A stretch of DNA of 64,000 bases, from the NCBI GenBank assembly GCA_965242575.1, contig OZ251461.1, positions 1,984,001-2,048,000 on the forward strand, read 5' to 3'. Origin of the DNA: JANQOH01 sp965242575 (GTDB lineage: Bacteria > Pseudomonadota > Alphaproteobacteria > UBA7887). A program made the translations under genes and the position numbers. The notes beneath the pieces are model-generated. The model saw nothing but the letters and a program-made list of their open reading frames with translations, made no database searches and was not told where the DNA came from. Below, one piece after another: positions 50,747 through 59,497 of the stretch; position 1 is the stretch's first letter; each line of letters opens with the position of its first letter.

Positions 50747-53700
50747 ATGAGCGCCGCGCTCGACGCCGCGCGCGACCTGTTCGTCGGCCGGTTCTACCGC
50801 CGCACGCCGCCGGAGGACATCGGCGGCCGAAGCGCGGAAAGCCTCCGCCGCGCCGCCGAGCGCATGTTCGCCTTCATGCGCGAACGCCGGCCCGGCTCCG
50901 ACAAATTGCGAGTCTACGACCCCGACCCGAAGCGCGATGGCTGGTCCTCCCCCCGCACCGTCATCGACCTGGTCACCGACGACCGTCCGTTCATCGTCGA
51001 CTCGCTCACCGCCGAACTGAACGCGCGCGAAATCCCCATCCGCTTCGTCGCCCATCCCACCTGGCGCGCGCGCCGCGACGCTTCGGGCGCGCTGCGCGAA
51101 CTGCGCGAACCCGGCGCCGCCGACGCGCCCGATACGGGGGTCGAATCCACCGTCCGCATCGAGATCCGCCGCCAGGACTCCGCCGATTCCGCCGCGCTGG
51201 CGGCGCGCCTCGCGCACGTCCTCGAGGACGTCCGCCGCGCCGTCGCCGATTGGGGCGCCATGCGCGGCGCGCTCGACGACGCCGTGCGCGAACTCGCCGA
51301 AACCGCGCCGGCGCACCCCGATCGCGACGAGATCGCCGCCTTCCTGCGCTGGATCGCCGACCGCCATTTCACCTTCGTCGGCTACCGCCGCTACGACCTC
51401 GCGCAGGGCGCCGGCGGCGAACCCCTCCTCAAGGGAGTCCCCGGCGCCGCGCTCGGGGTCATGAGCCGCGCCGAGGAGCGCGAGAACCTCCGCGCCGCGC
51501 GCGGCCGCCCGCTGCCCGCCGCCATGCGCGCCCGCCTCGCCGACGCCAACCCGCTGATCGTCGGCAAGAGCGCCCGGCGCTCCACCGTCCACCGCCAGAC
51601 CCATATGGACTCGATCGAGATCAAGCGCCGCGGCGCCGGCGGCGGCGTGGTCGGCGTCCACCGCTTTCTCGGCCTCTACACCTCCAGCGCCTACAACGCG
51701 CCGCTGGCGGACATCCCGCTGCTGCGCCGCAAGGCCGCCCGCGTCGCTGAGCGCGCCGGCTTCGCGCCCGGCGGCCACGACGGCAAGGCGTTCCTCCACA
51801 TCCTCGAGACCTTCCCGCGCGACGAACTGTTCCAATTCGACGACGACGCCCTGCTCGACACCGCCCTCGGCGTCCTCCACCTCCACGAACGCCCGCGCAC
51901 CCGCCTGTTCGTCCGCCGCGACGGCTTCGGCTGGGCCGTCTCCTGCCTCGTCTTCGTGCCCGCCGAACGCTACGAGGCGGGCTTGCGGCGCGCCGTCGCG
52001 CCCATCCTGGAGGACGCCTTCTCCGGCGTCTGCCGCGCCTTCCACACCCATGTCGGCGACGCGCCGGTGGCGCGCCTGCACGTGGTCCTCTCCACCACCC
52101 CGGCCGGGCCGCCGCCGCCCCGCGCCGCGGCCGTCGAGGCGCGCCTCGCCGCCGCGCTGCGCCGCTGGGAGGACGACCTGCGCGACGAACTCGCCGCCGT
52201 CCACGACGAACATCGCGCCGCCGCGCTGGAGCGCCGCTACCGCGCCGCGTTCCCCGCCGGATACCGCGACCGCGTCCCGGCCCGCGCCGCCGTCCGCGAC
52301 ATCGACCGCGTCGAGGAGGCGCGCGCGGACGGCCTCGCGCTCGAACTCCGCCGCCCGCCCGGCGCGCCGGCGGACTCGGCGCGCTTCCGCATATTCAGCC
52401 GCGGCGAGCAACTGGCGCTGTCCGACGTTCTGCCGACCCTCGAGAACATGGGGCTGCGGGTGGCCGACGAGTTCCCCCACCGCGTCGCCGGCGCCGGCGG
52501 CGAGGCCGACGTCTGGCTCCACGACCTCGGCGTCGCCGGGCGCGGCGGCGCCGCCATCGACGCGGAAGGGGCGGGGGCGCGCTTCCGCGAGGCGTTCGCC
52601 CGCATCCGCGCCGGCGACGCCGAGGACGACGGCTTCAACGCCCTCGTCCTCGCCGCCGGGCTGGACTGGCGCGAGGCCGCCGCGCTGCGCGCCTACGCCC
52701 GGCTCCTGCGCCAGGCCGGCATTCCCTTCAGCCACGACTACATGGCCCGGACCCTCGCCGCGAACCCGGAGATCGCGCGCCGGCTGACGGCGCTGTTCGC
52801 CGCCCGGTTCGACCCCGATGGCCACGACCCGGACCGCGCCGCGGCGGCCGCCGCCGCCGTCCGCGCGGCGCTGGAGTCCACCGCGAGCCTCGACGAGGAC
52901 CGCATCGCGCGGCGCTTCCTCAACGCCGTCGAATCGACCCTGCGGACCAATTTCTACCGCCGCGGCGCGGACGGCGCGCCGCGCGCGCACATGGCGTTCA
53001 AACTCGATTCCGCGCGCCTCGCCGAACTCCCGCCGCCGCGCCCGTGGGTGGAGGTCTTCGTCTGCGGCCCGCGCGTCGAGGGGGCGCATCTGCGCGGCGG
53101 CCGCGTGGCGCGCGGCGGCCTGCGCTGGTCCGACCGCCTCGAGGACTACCGCACCGAGGTGCTCGGCCTGATGAAGGCGCAAATGACCAAGAACGCCGTC
53201 ATCGTTCCCGTCGGCGCCAAGGGCGGGTTCGTCGTCAAGCGCCCGCCGGAGGACGGCGGCCGCGGCGCCCTCCGCGCCGAGGGAATCGCCTGCTACCGCG
53301 CCTTCGTCTCCGCCCTGCTCGACGTCGCCGACAACGTCGTCGACGGCGCGGTCGTCCCGCCGCCCGGCGTCGTCCGCCACGACGGCGACGACCCCTACCT
53401 CGTCGTCGCCGCCGACAAGGGCACCGCCGCGTTTTCCGACATCGCCAACGAAATCGCCGACCGGTACGGCTTCTGGCTCGGCGACGCCTTCGCCAGCGGC
53501 GGCTCGACCGGATACGACCACAAGCGCCTCGGCGTCACCGCGCGCGGCGCGTGGGAGTCCGTCCGCCGCCACTTCCGCGACAGGGACGTGGACGCCGACG
53601 CCGCGCCGCTCTCCGTCGTCGGCATCGGCGACATGTCGGGCGACGTGTTCGGCAACGGCATGTTGCTGTCCCCGCATATCCGCCTGGTCGGCGCGTTCGA

Positions 53701-55486
53701 CCACCGCTGCGTCTTCGTCGACCCGGACCCGGACCCCGCCGCCGCCTTCGCCGAGCGCCGGCGCCTGTTCGCCCTCGAACGCTCCGGCTGGGCCGATTAC
53801 GACCGCCGCGCGATCTCCGCCGGCGGCGGCGTGTTCGACCGCGGCGCCAAATCGGTCGCGCTCACGCCGGAGATCAAGCGCGTCCTTGCCGTCGGGGCGG
53901 ATTCGCTCACCCCCGACGAACTGGTCTCGGCGCTGCTGCGCGCGCCCGTCGACCTGTTATGGAACGGCGGCGTCGGGACCTTCGTCAAGGCCGCCGGCGA
54001 GACCCACGCCGATTCCGGCGACCGCGCCAACGACCCGGTGCGGATCGACGCGCGCGAGCTGCGCTGCAAGGTCGTCGCCGAGGGCGGCAATCTCGGCTTC
54101 ACCCAGCGCGCCCGCGTCGAGGCGGCGCGCGCCGGCGTCCGCCTCAACCGCGACGCCATCGACAATTCCGCCGGAGTCGATTGCTCCGACCGCGAGGTCA
54201 ACATCAAGATCCTGTTGAACGACGCGGTGGCGGCGGGCGCGCTGGACCGCGCCGACCGCGACCCCCTGCTCGCCGAAATGGCCGGCGAGGTGACCCGCCG
54301 CTGCCTGCGCGACACCCGCCTCCAGGCCCTCGGCATCGGCGTCGTCGAATCCCTCGGCGCCGACCGCCTCGACCTCCAGCAGCGGGCGATCCAGGAGCTC
54401 GAGCGCGCCGGGCGCCTCGACCGCCGCGTCGAGGACCTGCCCGACGACGAGGCCATCGAGGCGCTGCGCGCCGCCGGAATCGGCCTCTCGCGGCCCGAGA
54501 TCGCCGTCCTGCACGCCCACGCCAAGGCCGCGCTGTACGACGACCTGCTCGACTCCGGCCTGCCCGACGACCCGTTCCTCGCCGGCGAATTGGAGGACTA
54601 CTTCCCCGCCGTCCTCGCCGCGCGGCTCGGCCCCCGTATCCGCCGCCACGGCCTGCGGCGGGAGATCGTCGCGACGGCGCTCGCCAACGCCGTCGTCGAC
54701 CGCGCCGGCCCCGCCTTCGTGACGATGGCGCGCGAGGAGACCGGCGCCGCCGCCGCCGACGTCGTCCGCGCCTTCGCCGCCGCCCGCGCCGCGTTCGACA
54801 TGCCGCGCCTGTGGGCGGACTGGGAGGAGCTGGATTCCCGCATTCCCGCGCCGGAGCGGACCGCCGCCGCCGCCGCCCTGCGCGGGCCGATGGAGCACGC
54901 GGCGCTGTGGCTCCTCCGCAACCGCCCCCGGCCGCTGGACTGCGCCGCGGCCGCCGCGCCGCTCGGCGCCGGGGTGTCCGCGCTCGCCGCCGGCCTCGAC
55001 CGCGTCCTCCCCGGCGACCTGGGCGCCCGGGTCGCCGCCGATGCGCGATCGCTGCGGGAGAGGGGCGCGTCGGAGCCGCTGGCGGTCGCGGTCGCCGCCG
55101 CCGGCCCGCTGCATTCCGCGTGCTGGATCGTCGACGCCGCCGACCGGACCGGCCGCGGCGCGGTCGAGACCGGGCGCCTGTTCTTCCGCGTCGGCCGCCG
55201 CCTCGGCCTCGACTGGCTGCGCGACCGCGCGCAGCGGTTCGCGCCCGCCGGCCTGTGGCGCCGCCGCGCCTCCGCCGCCATCGTCGACGACCTCCACGCC
55301 CGCCAGGCGGCGCTGACCGTCCGCGCCGCCGCGGCCGATGGCGGCCTCGACGGCTGGGCGGCCGAAAACCGCGCCCTTCTGGACCGCCACGCGCGCCTGC
55401 TCGAAGACCTCCGCGCGCAGCCCGAATGCGACCTCGCCATGCTCTCCGTCGCCGCCCGCCGCCTCCGCGAATTCGCGCCCGAATGA
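50747..55486 (+). CDS. gdhB: NAD-dependent glutamate dehydrogenase, large (about 180 kDa) type
   Basis: Converts glutamate to 2-oxoglutarate and ammonia with NAD+. The 1579 residues fit the ~1600-residue L-GDH family. The long N-terminal part holds ACT-like regions (VIDLVTDDRPFIVDSLTAEL). The catalytic part has GGLRWSDRLEDYRTEVLGLM, KNAVIVPVGAKGGFVVKR with the catalytic Lys, ASGGSTGYDHKRLGVTARGA, and the NAD-binding VVGIGDMSGDVFGNGMLLS. ATG at 50747 is taken because likeness starts there; the open frame upstream is tandem repeat. The enzyme usually serves glutamate catabolism. The symbol gdhB is by family convention. Confidence 0.93.
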   Translation: MSAALDAARDLFVGRFYRRTPPEDIGGRSAESLRRAAERMFAFMRERRPGSDKLRVYDPDPKRDGWSSPRTVIDLVTDDRPFIVDSLTAELNAREIPIRFVAHPTWRARRDASGALRELREPGAADAPDTGVESTVRIEIRRQDSADSAALAARLAHVLEDVRRAVADWGAMRGALDDAVRELAETAPAHPDRDEIAAFLRWIADRHFTFVGYRRYDLAQGAGGEPLLKGVPGAALGVMSRAEERENLRAARGRPLPAAMRARLADANPLIVGKSARRSTVHRQTHMDSIEIKRRGAGGGVVGVHRFLGLYTSSAYNAPLADIPLLRRKAARVAERAGFAPGGHDGKAFLHILETFPRDELFQFDDDALLDTALGVLHLHERPRTRLFVRRDGFGWAVSCLVFVPAERYEAGLRRAVAPILEDAFSGVCRAFHTHVGDAPVARLHVVLSTTPAGPPPPRAAAVEARLAAALRRWEDDLRDELAAVHDEHRAAALERRYRAAFPAGYRDRVPARAAVRDIDRVEEARADGLALELRRPPGAPADSARFRIFSRGEQLALSDVLPTLENMGLRVADEFPHRVAGAGGEADVWLHDLGVAGRGGAAIDAEGAGARFREAFARIRAGDAEDDGFNALVLAAGLDWREAAALRAYARLLRQAGIPFSHDYMARTLAANPEIARRLTALFAARFDPDGHDPDRAAAAAAAVRAALESTASLDEDRIARRFLNAVESTLRTNFYRRGADGAPRAHMAFKLDSARLAELPPPRPWVEVFVCGPRVEGAHLRGGRVARGGLRWSDRLEDYRTEVLGLMKAQMTKNAVIVPVGAKGGFVVKRPPEDGGRGALRAEGIACYRAFVSALLDVADNVVDGAVVPPPGVVRHDGDDPYLVVAADKGTAAFSDIANEIADRYGFWLGDAFASGGSTGYDHKRLGVTARGAWESVRRHFRDRDVDADAAPLSVVGIGDMSGDVFGNGMLLSPHIRLVGAFDHRCVFVDPDPDPAAAFAERRRLFALERSGWADYDRRAISAGGGVFDRGAKSVALTPEIKRVLAVGADSLTPDELVSALLRAPVDLLWNGGVGTFVKAAGETHADSGDRANDPVRIDARELRCKVVAEGGNLGFTQRARVEAARAGVRLNRDAIDNSAGVDCSDREVNIKILLNDAVAAGALDRADRDPLLAEMAGEVTRRCLRDTRLQALGIGVVESLGADRLDLQQRAIQELERAGRLDRRVEDLPDDEAIEALRAAGIGLSRPEIAVLHAHAKAALYDDLLDSGLPDDPFLAGELEDYFPAVLAARLGPRIRRHGLRREIVATALANAVVDRAGPAFVTMAREETGAAAADVVRAFAAARAAFDMPRLWADWEELDSRIPAPERTAAAAALRGPMEHAALWLLRNRPRPLDCAAAAAPLGAGVSALAAGLDRVLPGDLGARVAADARSLRERGASEPLAVAVAAAGPLHSACWIVDAADRTGRGAVETGRLFFRVGRRLGLDWLRDRAQRFAPAGLWRRRASAAIVDDLHARQAALTVRAAAADGGLDGWAAENRALLDRHARLLEDLRAQPECDLAMLSVAARRLREFAPE

Positions 55487-55578
55487 CGCGTGCTTCCTCG
55501 GACCGCCCTGCGTTTTCCGGACCGTCCTCGCGAGCGGTACCGGGAATACGAATCGGGGCTGCGGCCTGCCTGTAACGA

Positions 55579-55616
55579 GAATCGCCAACGTTCGTCCGAA
55601 TCGCCAACGTCCGTCC
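55579..55616 (+). repeat. Two tandem 19-bp direct repeats upstream of a promoter
   Basis: GAATCGCCAACGTTCGTCC (55579-55597) is followed at once by the same with one change (T to C; 55598-55616). It ends 7 bases before a likely -35 element. Position and form suggest an activator or repressor site, perhaps for a dimer on direct half-sites. Confidence 0.75.
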
Positions 55617-55623
55617 TCGACCC

Positions 55624-55653
55624 TTGACCGTCGCGCGGGTTCGGCGCCATATT
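55624..55653 (+). promoter_or_regulatory. Probable sigma-70 promoter for the small DUF1640-like gene
   Basis: TTGACC (55624-55629) and CATATT (55648-55653) are spaced by 18 bases, about 40 bases before the ATG at 55693. This also argues that the frame's possible TTG start at 55624 is not used. Confidence 0.6.
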
Positions 55654-55692
55654 GGGCTCGGCGCGGTCGATGGCGGAATCGCGGAGCGGTTC

Positions 55693-55893
55693 ATGAGTAC
55701 GATGAACGGCGAGCTCCATGCGGCGCTCATCGGCGCGGGAGCCGACGACGACAAGGCGCGGGAGGCGGCGAAGTCCGTCGCCCGCTACGACGGCGATATC
55801 GCCGAAATCGAGGCCAGCTTGCTTTTGGTCAAGTGGATGGTGGGTTTCACGCGCGCGTTCGTCGTCGCCATAAGCGCGCAGCTGTTCGGGTAG
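55693..55893 (+). CDS. Small DUF1640/CCDC90-like protein, 66 residues
   Basis: From ATG 55693 with GGAG 8 bases upstream. MSTMNGELHAALIGAGADDD, then KAREAAKSVARYDGDIAEIE (coiled-coil-like) and a C-terminal membrane segment (LVKWMVGFTRAFVVAISAQL). This is the short bacterial relative of the DUF1640 coiled-coil/membrane family, many copies of which occur in Alphaproteobacteria; function unknown. It has its own promoter and upstream direct repeats. Convergent with pncC 16 bases on. Confidence 0.7.
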   Translation: MSTMNGELHAALIGAGADDDKAREAAKSVARYDGDIAEIEASLLLVKWMVGFTRAFVVAISAQLFG

Positions 55894-55909
55894 CGCCGGC
55901 CGCCGCGCC

Positions 55910-56395
55910 TCAACGCTCCGCCTCCAGCAGCGCCAGCGCAAACGCGACCGACGCGCGGCGCACCGCAGCCCGGTCGCCTGCGAACACCCGGCGCGCGTCC
56001 GCCGCTGCGCCGCCGCGCGCCGCGCGCGCGAAATGGACCAGTCCCACCGGCTTCTCCGCGCTCCCGCCGCCGGGGCCGGCGATTCCCGTCACCGCCACCG
56101 CGACCGACGCCGCCGACCGCGCCAGCGCGCCATCGGCCATCGCCCGCGCCGCCGCCGCGCTCACCGCGCCATGCTCCGCCAGCAGCGCCGGTGCCACTCC
56201 GAGCAGCTCCGCCTTCGCCGCGTTGGAATAAACGACGAAGGCGCGGTCGAACACGTCCGACGACCCGGCGATCTCCGTCAGCAGCGCGGCGACCAGCCCG
56301 CCGGTGCAGGATTCCGCCGTCGCGATCCGCCGGCCCTCCGCCCGGTAGCGGTCGACCAGCGCCGCCGCCCGCGCGCGCAGATCATCCGGGAACAA
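55910..56395 (-). CDS. pncC: Nicotinamide-nucleotide amidohydrolase (CinA C-terminal domain)
   Basis: The protein has 161 residues. ATAESCTGGLVAALLTEIAG holds the catalytic Ser, followed by GSSDVFDRAFVVYSNAAKAELLGV and VAVAVTGIAGPGGGSAEKPVG. PncC deamidates NMN, recycling NAD by-products. It is a stand-alone C-terminal CinA domain. Its start overlaps the end of pgpA by 14 bases; the order ispDF-pgpA-pncC is a common alphaproteobacterial operon. Confidence 0.94.
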   Translation of the reverse strand: MFPDDLRARAAALVDRYRAEGRRIATAESCTGGLVAALLTEIAGSSDVFDRAFVVYSNAAKAELLGVAPALLAEHGAVSAAAARAMADGALARSAASVAVAVTGIAGPGGGSAEKPVGLVHFARAARGGAAADARRVFAGDRAAVRRASVAFALALLEAER

Positions 56396-56858
56396 CGAAC
56401 TCTCCCAGCGCCCACAACGCGGCGCCGGCCCACGCCGCCGCCGCTGCGTCGTCCGCCATCACCGCGACGCCGCCCGGAAGCCGGCGCTCCGCCAGCCGCG
56501 CCGGCCACGGCTTGAGAATGTCCGCGGCGCGGAACAGCGCGAACCCCGCCGCGTAGCTCCACGGACTGGCGGGAACCGCCGCCAGCGTGAGCCATTGCCC
56601 CGCAACCTCGTCCACCACGACGGCGCCGGGGTCGCGCCGCCCCGAGCGGCGTTCGTAGCCCTCGGCCGCCCAACACCCGGCGGCGAACAGGCCCGCCGCC
56701 GCCGCCGCCAGCCCCCATTGCCCCGCCGCGCGTTCGACAACCCACGCGAAGGGCAGGGCGGCGAGGGAGCCCCACGTCCCCGGCGCGACCGGCAGCAGCC
56801 CGGCGCCGAACCACGTCGCCAGGACGCCGCCCGGCCGCGCGCGCCAATCCCGCCTCAC
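56382..56858 (-). CDS. pgpA: Phosphatidylglycerophosphatase A
   Basis: The membrane enzyme removes phosphate from phosphatidylglycerol phosphate. The protein has 158 residues. ATWFGAGLLPVAPGTWGSLA is the PgpA opening motif; DPGAVVVDEVAGQWLTL carries the conserved acidic residues, and FALFRAADILKPWPAR the third motif. Three or four membrane segments. GTG at 56858 overlaps the ispDF stop in GTGA and gives the normal N-terminus. Confidence 0.93.
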   Translation of the reverse strand: MRRDWRARPGGVLATWFGAGLLPVAPGTWGSLAALPFAWVVERAAGQWGLAAAAAGLFAAGCWAAEGYERRSGRRDPGAVVVDEVAGQWLTLAAVPASPWSYAAGFALFRAADILKPWPARLAERRLPGGVAVMADDAAAAAWAGAALWALGEFVVPG

Positions 56859-58021
56859 GCCGCGGCCTCCACCGTCGCCGTCGCCTGCGCCGCGATCCCC
56901 TCGCCGCGCCCGGCGAAGCCCATCCCCTCGGTCGTCGTCGCCTTCACGCTCACCGCGCCTTCGGGCAGGCCGAGCAGGCTGGCGAGCCGCGCCCGCATCG
57001 CCGCCCGCCACGGGCCGATGCGCGGCGCCTCGCAGACGATCGTCACGTCGACGTGGACGATCCGCCCGCCCGCCGCCTCGACCTCGCCGCGCGCGCGCCG
57101 GACGAAGACCGCCGAGTCCGCGCCTGCCCATCGCGCGTCGCCGGGCGGGAAGAACGTCCCGATATCGCCCGCCGCCACCGCGCCGAGCAGCGCGTCGACC
57201 ACCGCGTGCAGCGCCGCGTCGGCGTCCGAATGCCCGGCCAGGCGCCGGTCGTGGGGGACCGCGACGCCGCACAGCATGACCCGTCCGCCCGGCCCGCCGG
57301 CGTCGGCGGCGAAGCGGTGCGCGTCGAAGCCGGAGCCCGCCCGGACTGCGCGGGGGAGGAGGCGCTCCGCCCGCGCCAGGTCCGCTTCGGTCGTGATCTT
57401 CACGTTGTCCGGGTCCGATTCCACCGCCGCGACGCGCAGTCCCGCGCGCTCCGCCACCGCCGCGTCGTCGGTCAGCGCCAGCCCCGCGGCGGCGCGGTGC
57501 GCGGCGAGGATGCCGGCGAAGCGGAACGCCTGCGGCGTCTGCGCCAGCCGCACGCCGTCGCGCGGGATCGTCTCCGCTATCGTCCCGTTCTCCGTTCGCT
57601 TGAGCGTGTCCCGCGCCGGGACTGCGGCGACCGCGCCGTCGTGCGTAGACAGCGCGGCGAGCGCGCGCGAGACGACCTCCGCCGTCGCCAGCGGACGGGC
57701 GGCGTCGTGGATGACGACCCGCTCCGGCGGGCGCGCCGCCAGCGCCTCCAGCCCGCGCCGCGCCGATTCCTGCCGCGCCGCTCCGCCGATGACCGGCTCC
57801 GGCAGGCCGAGCCCCGCCGTCGCGGCGTCGTAGAGCGCGCGGTCGTCGGCGTGGATCGCGGCCAGCGTCCGCCCGACCTCCGGATGCTCCGTAAAAATCC
57901 GCAGGCTGCGCTCCAGCACCGTGCGCCCGCCGAGCCGGCGGTACTGCTTCGGCGTCCCGCTGCCGAATCGCGCCCCGCGCCCCGCCGCCACCACCAGCGC
58001 CGCCGTGTCAGCCCGCTTCAT
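56855..58021 (-). CDS. ispDF: Bifunctional IspD/IspF isoprenoid enzyme
   Basis: The protein has 388 residues and performs two steps of the MEP pathway. IspD part (1-~228): AALVVAAGRGARFGSGTPKQ for CTP binding, VVIHDAARPL, and LTDDAAVAERAG. IspF part (~229-388): RAGSGFDAHRF with metal Asp and His, LCGVAVPHDRRLAGHSDADA, GDIGTFFPPGD, and KATTTEGMGFAGRGEGIAAQ. The fused form is typical of Alphaproteobacteria. The middle IspE step is carried out elsewhere. Confidence 0.96.
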   Translation of the reverse strand: MKRADTAALVVAAGRGARFGSGTPKQYRRLGGRTVLERSLRIFTEHPEVGRTLAAIHADDRALYDAATAGLGLPEPVIGGAARQESARRGLEALAARPPERVVIHDAARPLATAEVVSRALAALSTHDGAVAAVPARDTLKRTENGTIAETIPRDGVRLAQTPQAFRFAGILAAHRAAAGLALTDDAAVAERAGLRVAAVESDPDNVKITTEADLARAERLLPRAVRAGSGFDAHRFAADAGGPGGRVMLCGVAVPHDRRLAGHSDADAALHAVVDALLGAVAAGDIGTFFPPGDARWAGADSAVFVRRARGEVEAAGGRIVHVDVTIVCEAPRIGPWRAAMRARLASLLGLPEGAVSVKATTTEGMGFAGRGEGIAAQATATVEAAA

Positions 58022-58094
58022 GCCGCGACGCTACCCGCCCCCGCCGCGCCCGCCAAGCGGGGGAGGGGGGCGGCGCGCTTTCCGGACGAGGCGG

Positions 58095-58205
58095 CGCCGG
58101 CGCCGGATCGCGAGGCGGAGCTCACCGTCGCGCGCCGCCTTTTGACGGCGCGGACGGCGGATCGTATAGTGATCATGGATAGCGGGCGCGTCGTGACGCC
58201 GCCGC
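58095..58205 (+). other. Gap with promoter-like motif or ABC-ATPase fragment
   Basis: In the 190-bp gap between gmhA and ispDF, the plus strand can be read TVARRLLTARTADRIVIMDS followed by GRVV. This resembles the tail of ABC exporter ATPases (ADRIVVLDxGRVV). The same bases hold TTGACG and TATAGT spaced by 17 (58143-58171), a near-consensus promoter pointing against gmhA. The two readings compete, and neither is proven. Confidence 0.3.
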
Positions 58206-58211
58206 CCGGCT

Positions 58212-58775
58212 CTACGCCAGCCGCTTCTCCAACTCGTCGCAGACGTAGTGGTAGAGGCAGCGGTGGACTTCCTGCACGCGCGCGGTGTCGCGGGAGGGGA
58301 CGGCGATGAGGATGTCGGCCGCGCCGGCGAGGCGGCCGCCGCCTGCGCCGGTCATCGCCAGGGCGGTCATGCCGATCTCGCGCGCCCGGCGCAGGGCGCG
58401 GACGACGTTTTCGGAATTGCCGCTGGTGCTGAGCCCCCACGCCACGCCGCCGGCCTCGCCGAGCGCCTCGACCTCGCGCGCGAAGGCGGATTCGTAGTCG
58501 TAATCGTTGGCCCAGGCGGTGGCGACCGCAGGGTCGGAGCCGAGCGCGACCGCCTTGAACCCGGCGCGCTCGCGGCGGAACCTGCCGACCAGCTCGCCGG
58601 CGATGTGCATGGCGTCGGCGGCGGAGCCGCCATTGCCGCAGACCAGCACCGCGCGGCGGGCGCGGCACGCCGCCGCCAGCGCGTCGACCGCCGCCGCCGC
58701 CGGGGCGTCGAGCGGCGCCGCCGCCGCCGCGTCGAGCAGCGCCGCCGCGCCGCGCAAATACGCCGCCGCGCTCAC
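58212..58775 (-). CDS. gmhA: SIS-domain phosphoheptose isomerase-like protein
   Basis: The protein has 187 residues. VLVCGNGGSAADAMHIAGEL and GRFRRERAGFKAVALGSD match sedoheptulose 7-phosphate isomerase, which makes the heptose precursor of lipopolysaccharide. WGLSTSGNSENVVRALRRA is the second SIS loop, and QEVHRCLYHYVCDELEKRL the end. GTG at 58775 overlaps the phoB stop in GTGA, so it is the last gene of the pst-pho run; this is unusual company for a heptose enzyme. Other gmh genes are not in the window, so the DiaA-type SIS family remains an alternative. Confidence 0.85.
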   Translation of the reverse strand: MSAAAYLRGAAALLDAAAAAPLDAPAAAAVDALAAACRARRAVLVCGNGGSAADAMHIAGELVGRFRRERAGFKAVALGSDPAVATAWANDYDYESAFAREVEALGEAGGVAWGLSTSGNSENVVRALRRAREIGMTALAMTGAGGGRLAGAADILIAVPSRDTARVQEVHRCLYHYVCDELEKRLA

Positions 58776-59497
58776 GGCGCCGCGTCCGGGCCCGCGCCGG
58801 CGGGCGCGGCGGCCTCGAGGGCGTATCCGGCCGAGCGGACGGTGCGGATGGCGTCGGGCGCGCCGCCGGCGTTGATCGCCTTGCGCAGGCGGCGGATATG
58901 GACGTCGATCGTGCGCAGCTCGACGGTGATGTGGCGGCCCCACACCGCGTCCAGCAGCTGTTCGCGGCTGAACACCCGCCGCGGATGTTCGAGGAAGTGG
59001 CGCAGCAGGCGGAACTCGGTCGGCCCCAGGCGCACCGGGCGGCCGCCGCGATGGACGCGGTAGGTGTCGAGGTCCATGACGATGTCGGCGTGCTCCAGCC
59101 GGCTCTCCGCCAGCGCCGGGCGGGCGCGGCGCAGCAGCGCGCGCACGCGGGCCGTCAGCTCGCCGGGCGAGAACGGCTTGGGGACGTAGTCGTCGGCGCC
59201 GCTGTCGAGGCCGCGCACTCGGTCCTCCTCCCCGGCGCGCGCCGTCAGCATGATCACCGGCAGGGTTTTCGTCTTCCGCGAACGGCGCAGGGCGCGGCAG
59301 ACCTCGAGGCCGGAGACCGAGGGCAGCATCCAGTCGAGGATCGCCAGGTCGGGCGGCGCCTCGGCGATCGCGGCGAGGGCCTCGTCGCCGTCGCGGGCCT
59401 CGCGCACCGCGAACCCCTCGCGCTCCAGATTGTAGCGCAGCATGGCGGCGATGTCCCTCTCGTCCTCCACCAGGAGGACCTCGGGCCTGACCCTCAC
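58772..59497 (-). CDS. phoB: Phosphate regulon response regulator PhoB
   Basis: The protein has 241 residues. The receiver domain has VLLVEDERDIAAMLRYNLE, the phospho-acceptor Asp in LAILDWMLPSVSG, the Thr of VIMLTARAG and the Lys of YVPKPFSPGEL. The winged-helix OmpR/PhoB domain follows (LGPTEFRLLRHFLEHPRRVF, RTIDVHIRRLRKAIN). When phosphorylated it binds Pho boxes. GTG at 59497 overlaps the phoU stop in GTGA. The kinase gene phoR is not in the window and would be expected elsewhere or upstream of pstS. Confidence 0.95.
   Translation of the reverse strand: MRVRPEVLLVEDERDIAAMLRYNLEREGFAVREARDGDEALAAIAEAPPDLAILDWMLPSVSGLEVCRALRRSRKTKTLPVIMLTARAGEEDRVRGLDSGADDYVPKPFSPGELTARVRALLRRARPALAESRLEHADIVMDLDTYRVHRGGRPVRLGPTEFRLLRHFLEHPRRVFSREQLLDAVWGRHITVELRTIDVHIRRLRKAINAGGAPDAIRTVRSAGYALEAAAPAGAGPDAAP

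Noticed and set aside
55624..55692. Longer form of the DUF1640-like protein starting at TTG 55624
   Set aside because: Those bases form the likely promoter; conserved sequence begins at 55693 with a ribosome site.
58143..58171. TTGACG-17-TATAGT as a real gene promoter
   Set aside because: No supportable plus-strand gene follows; kept only as a possible antisense start in the findings.
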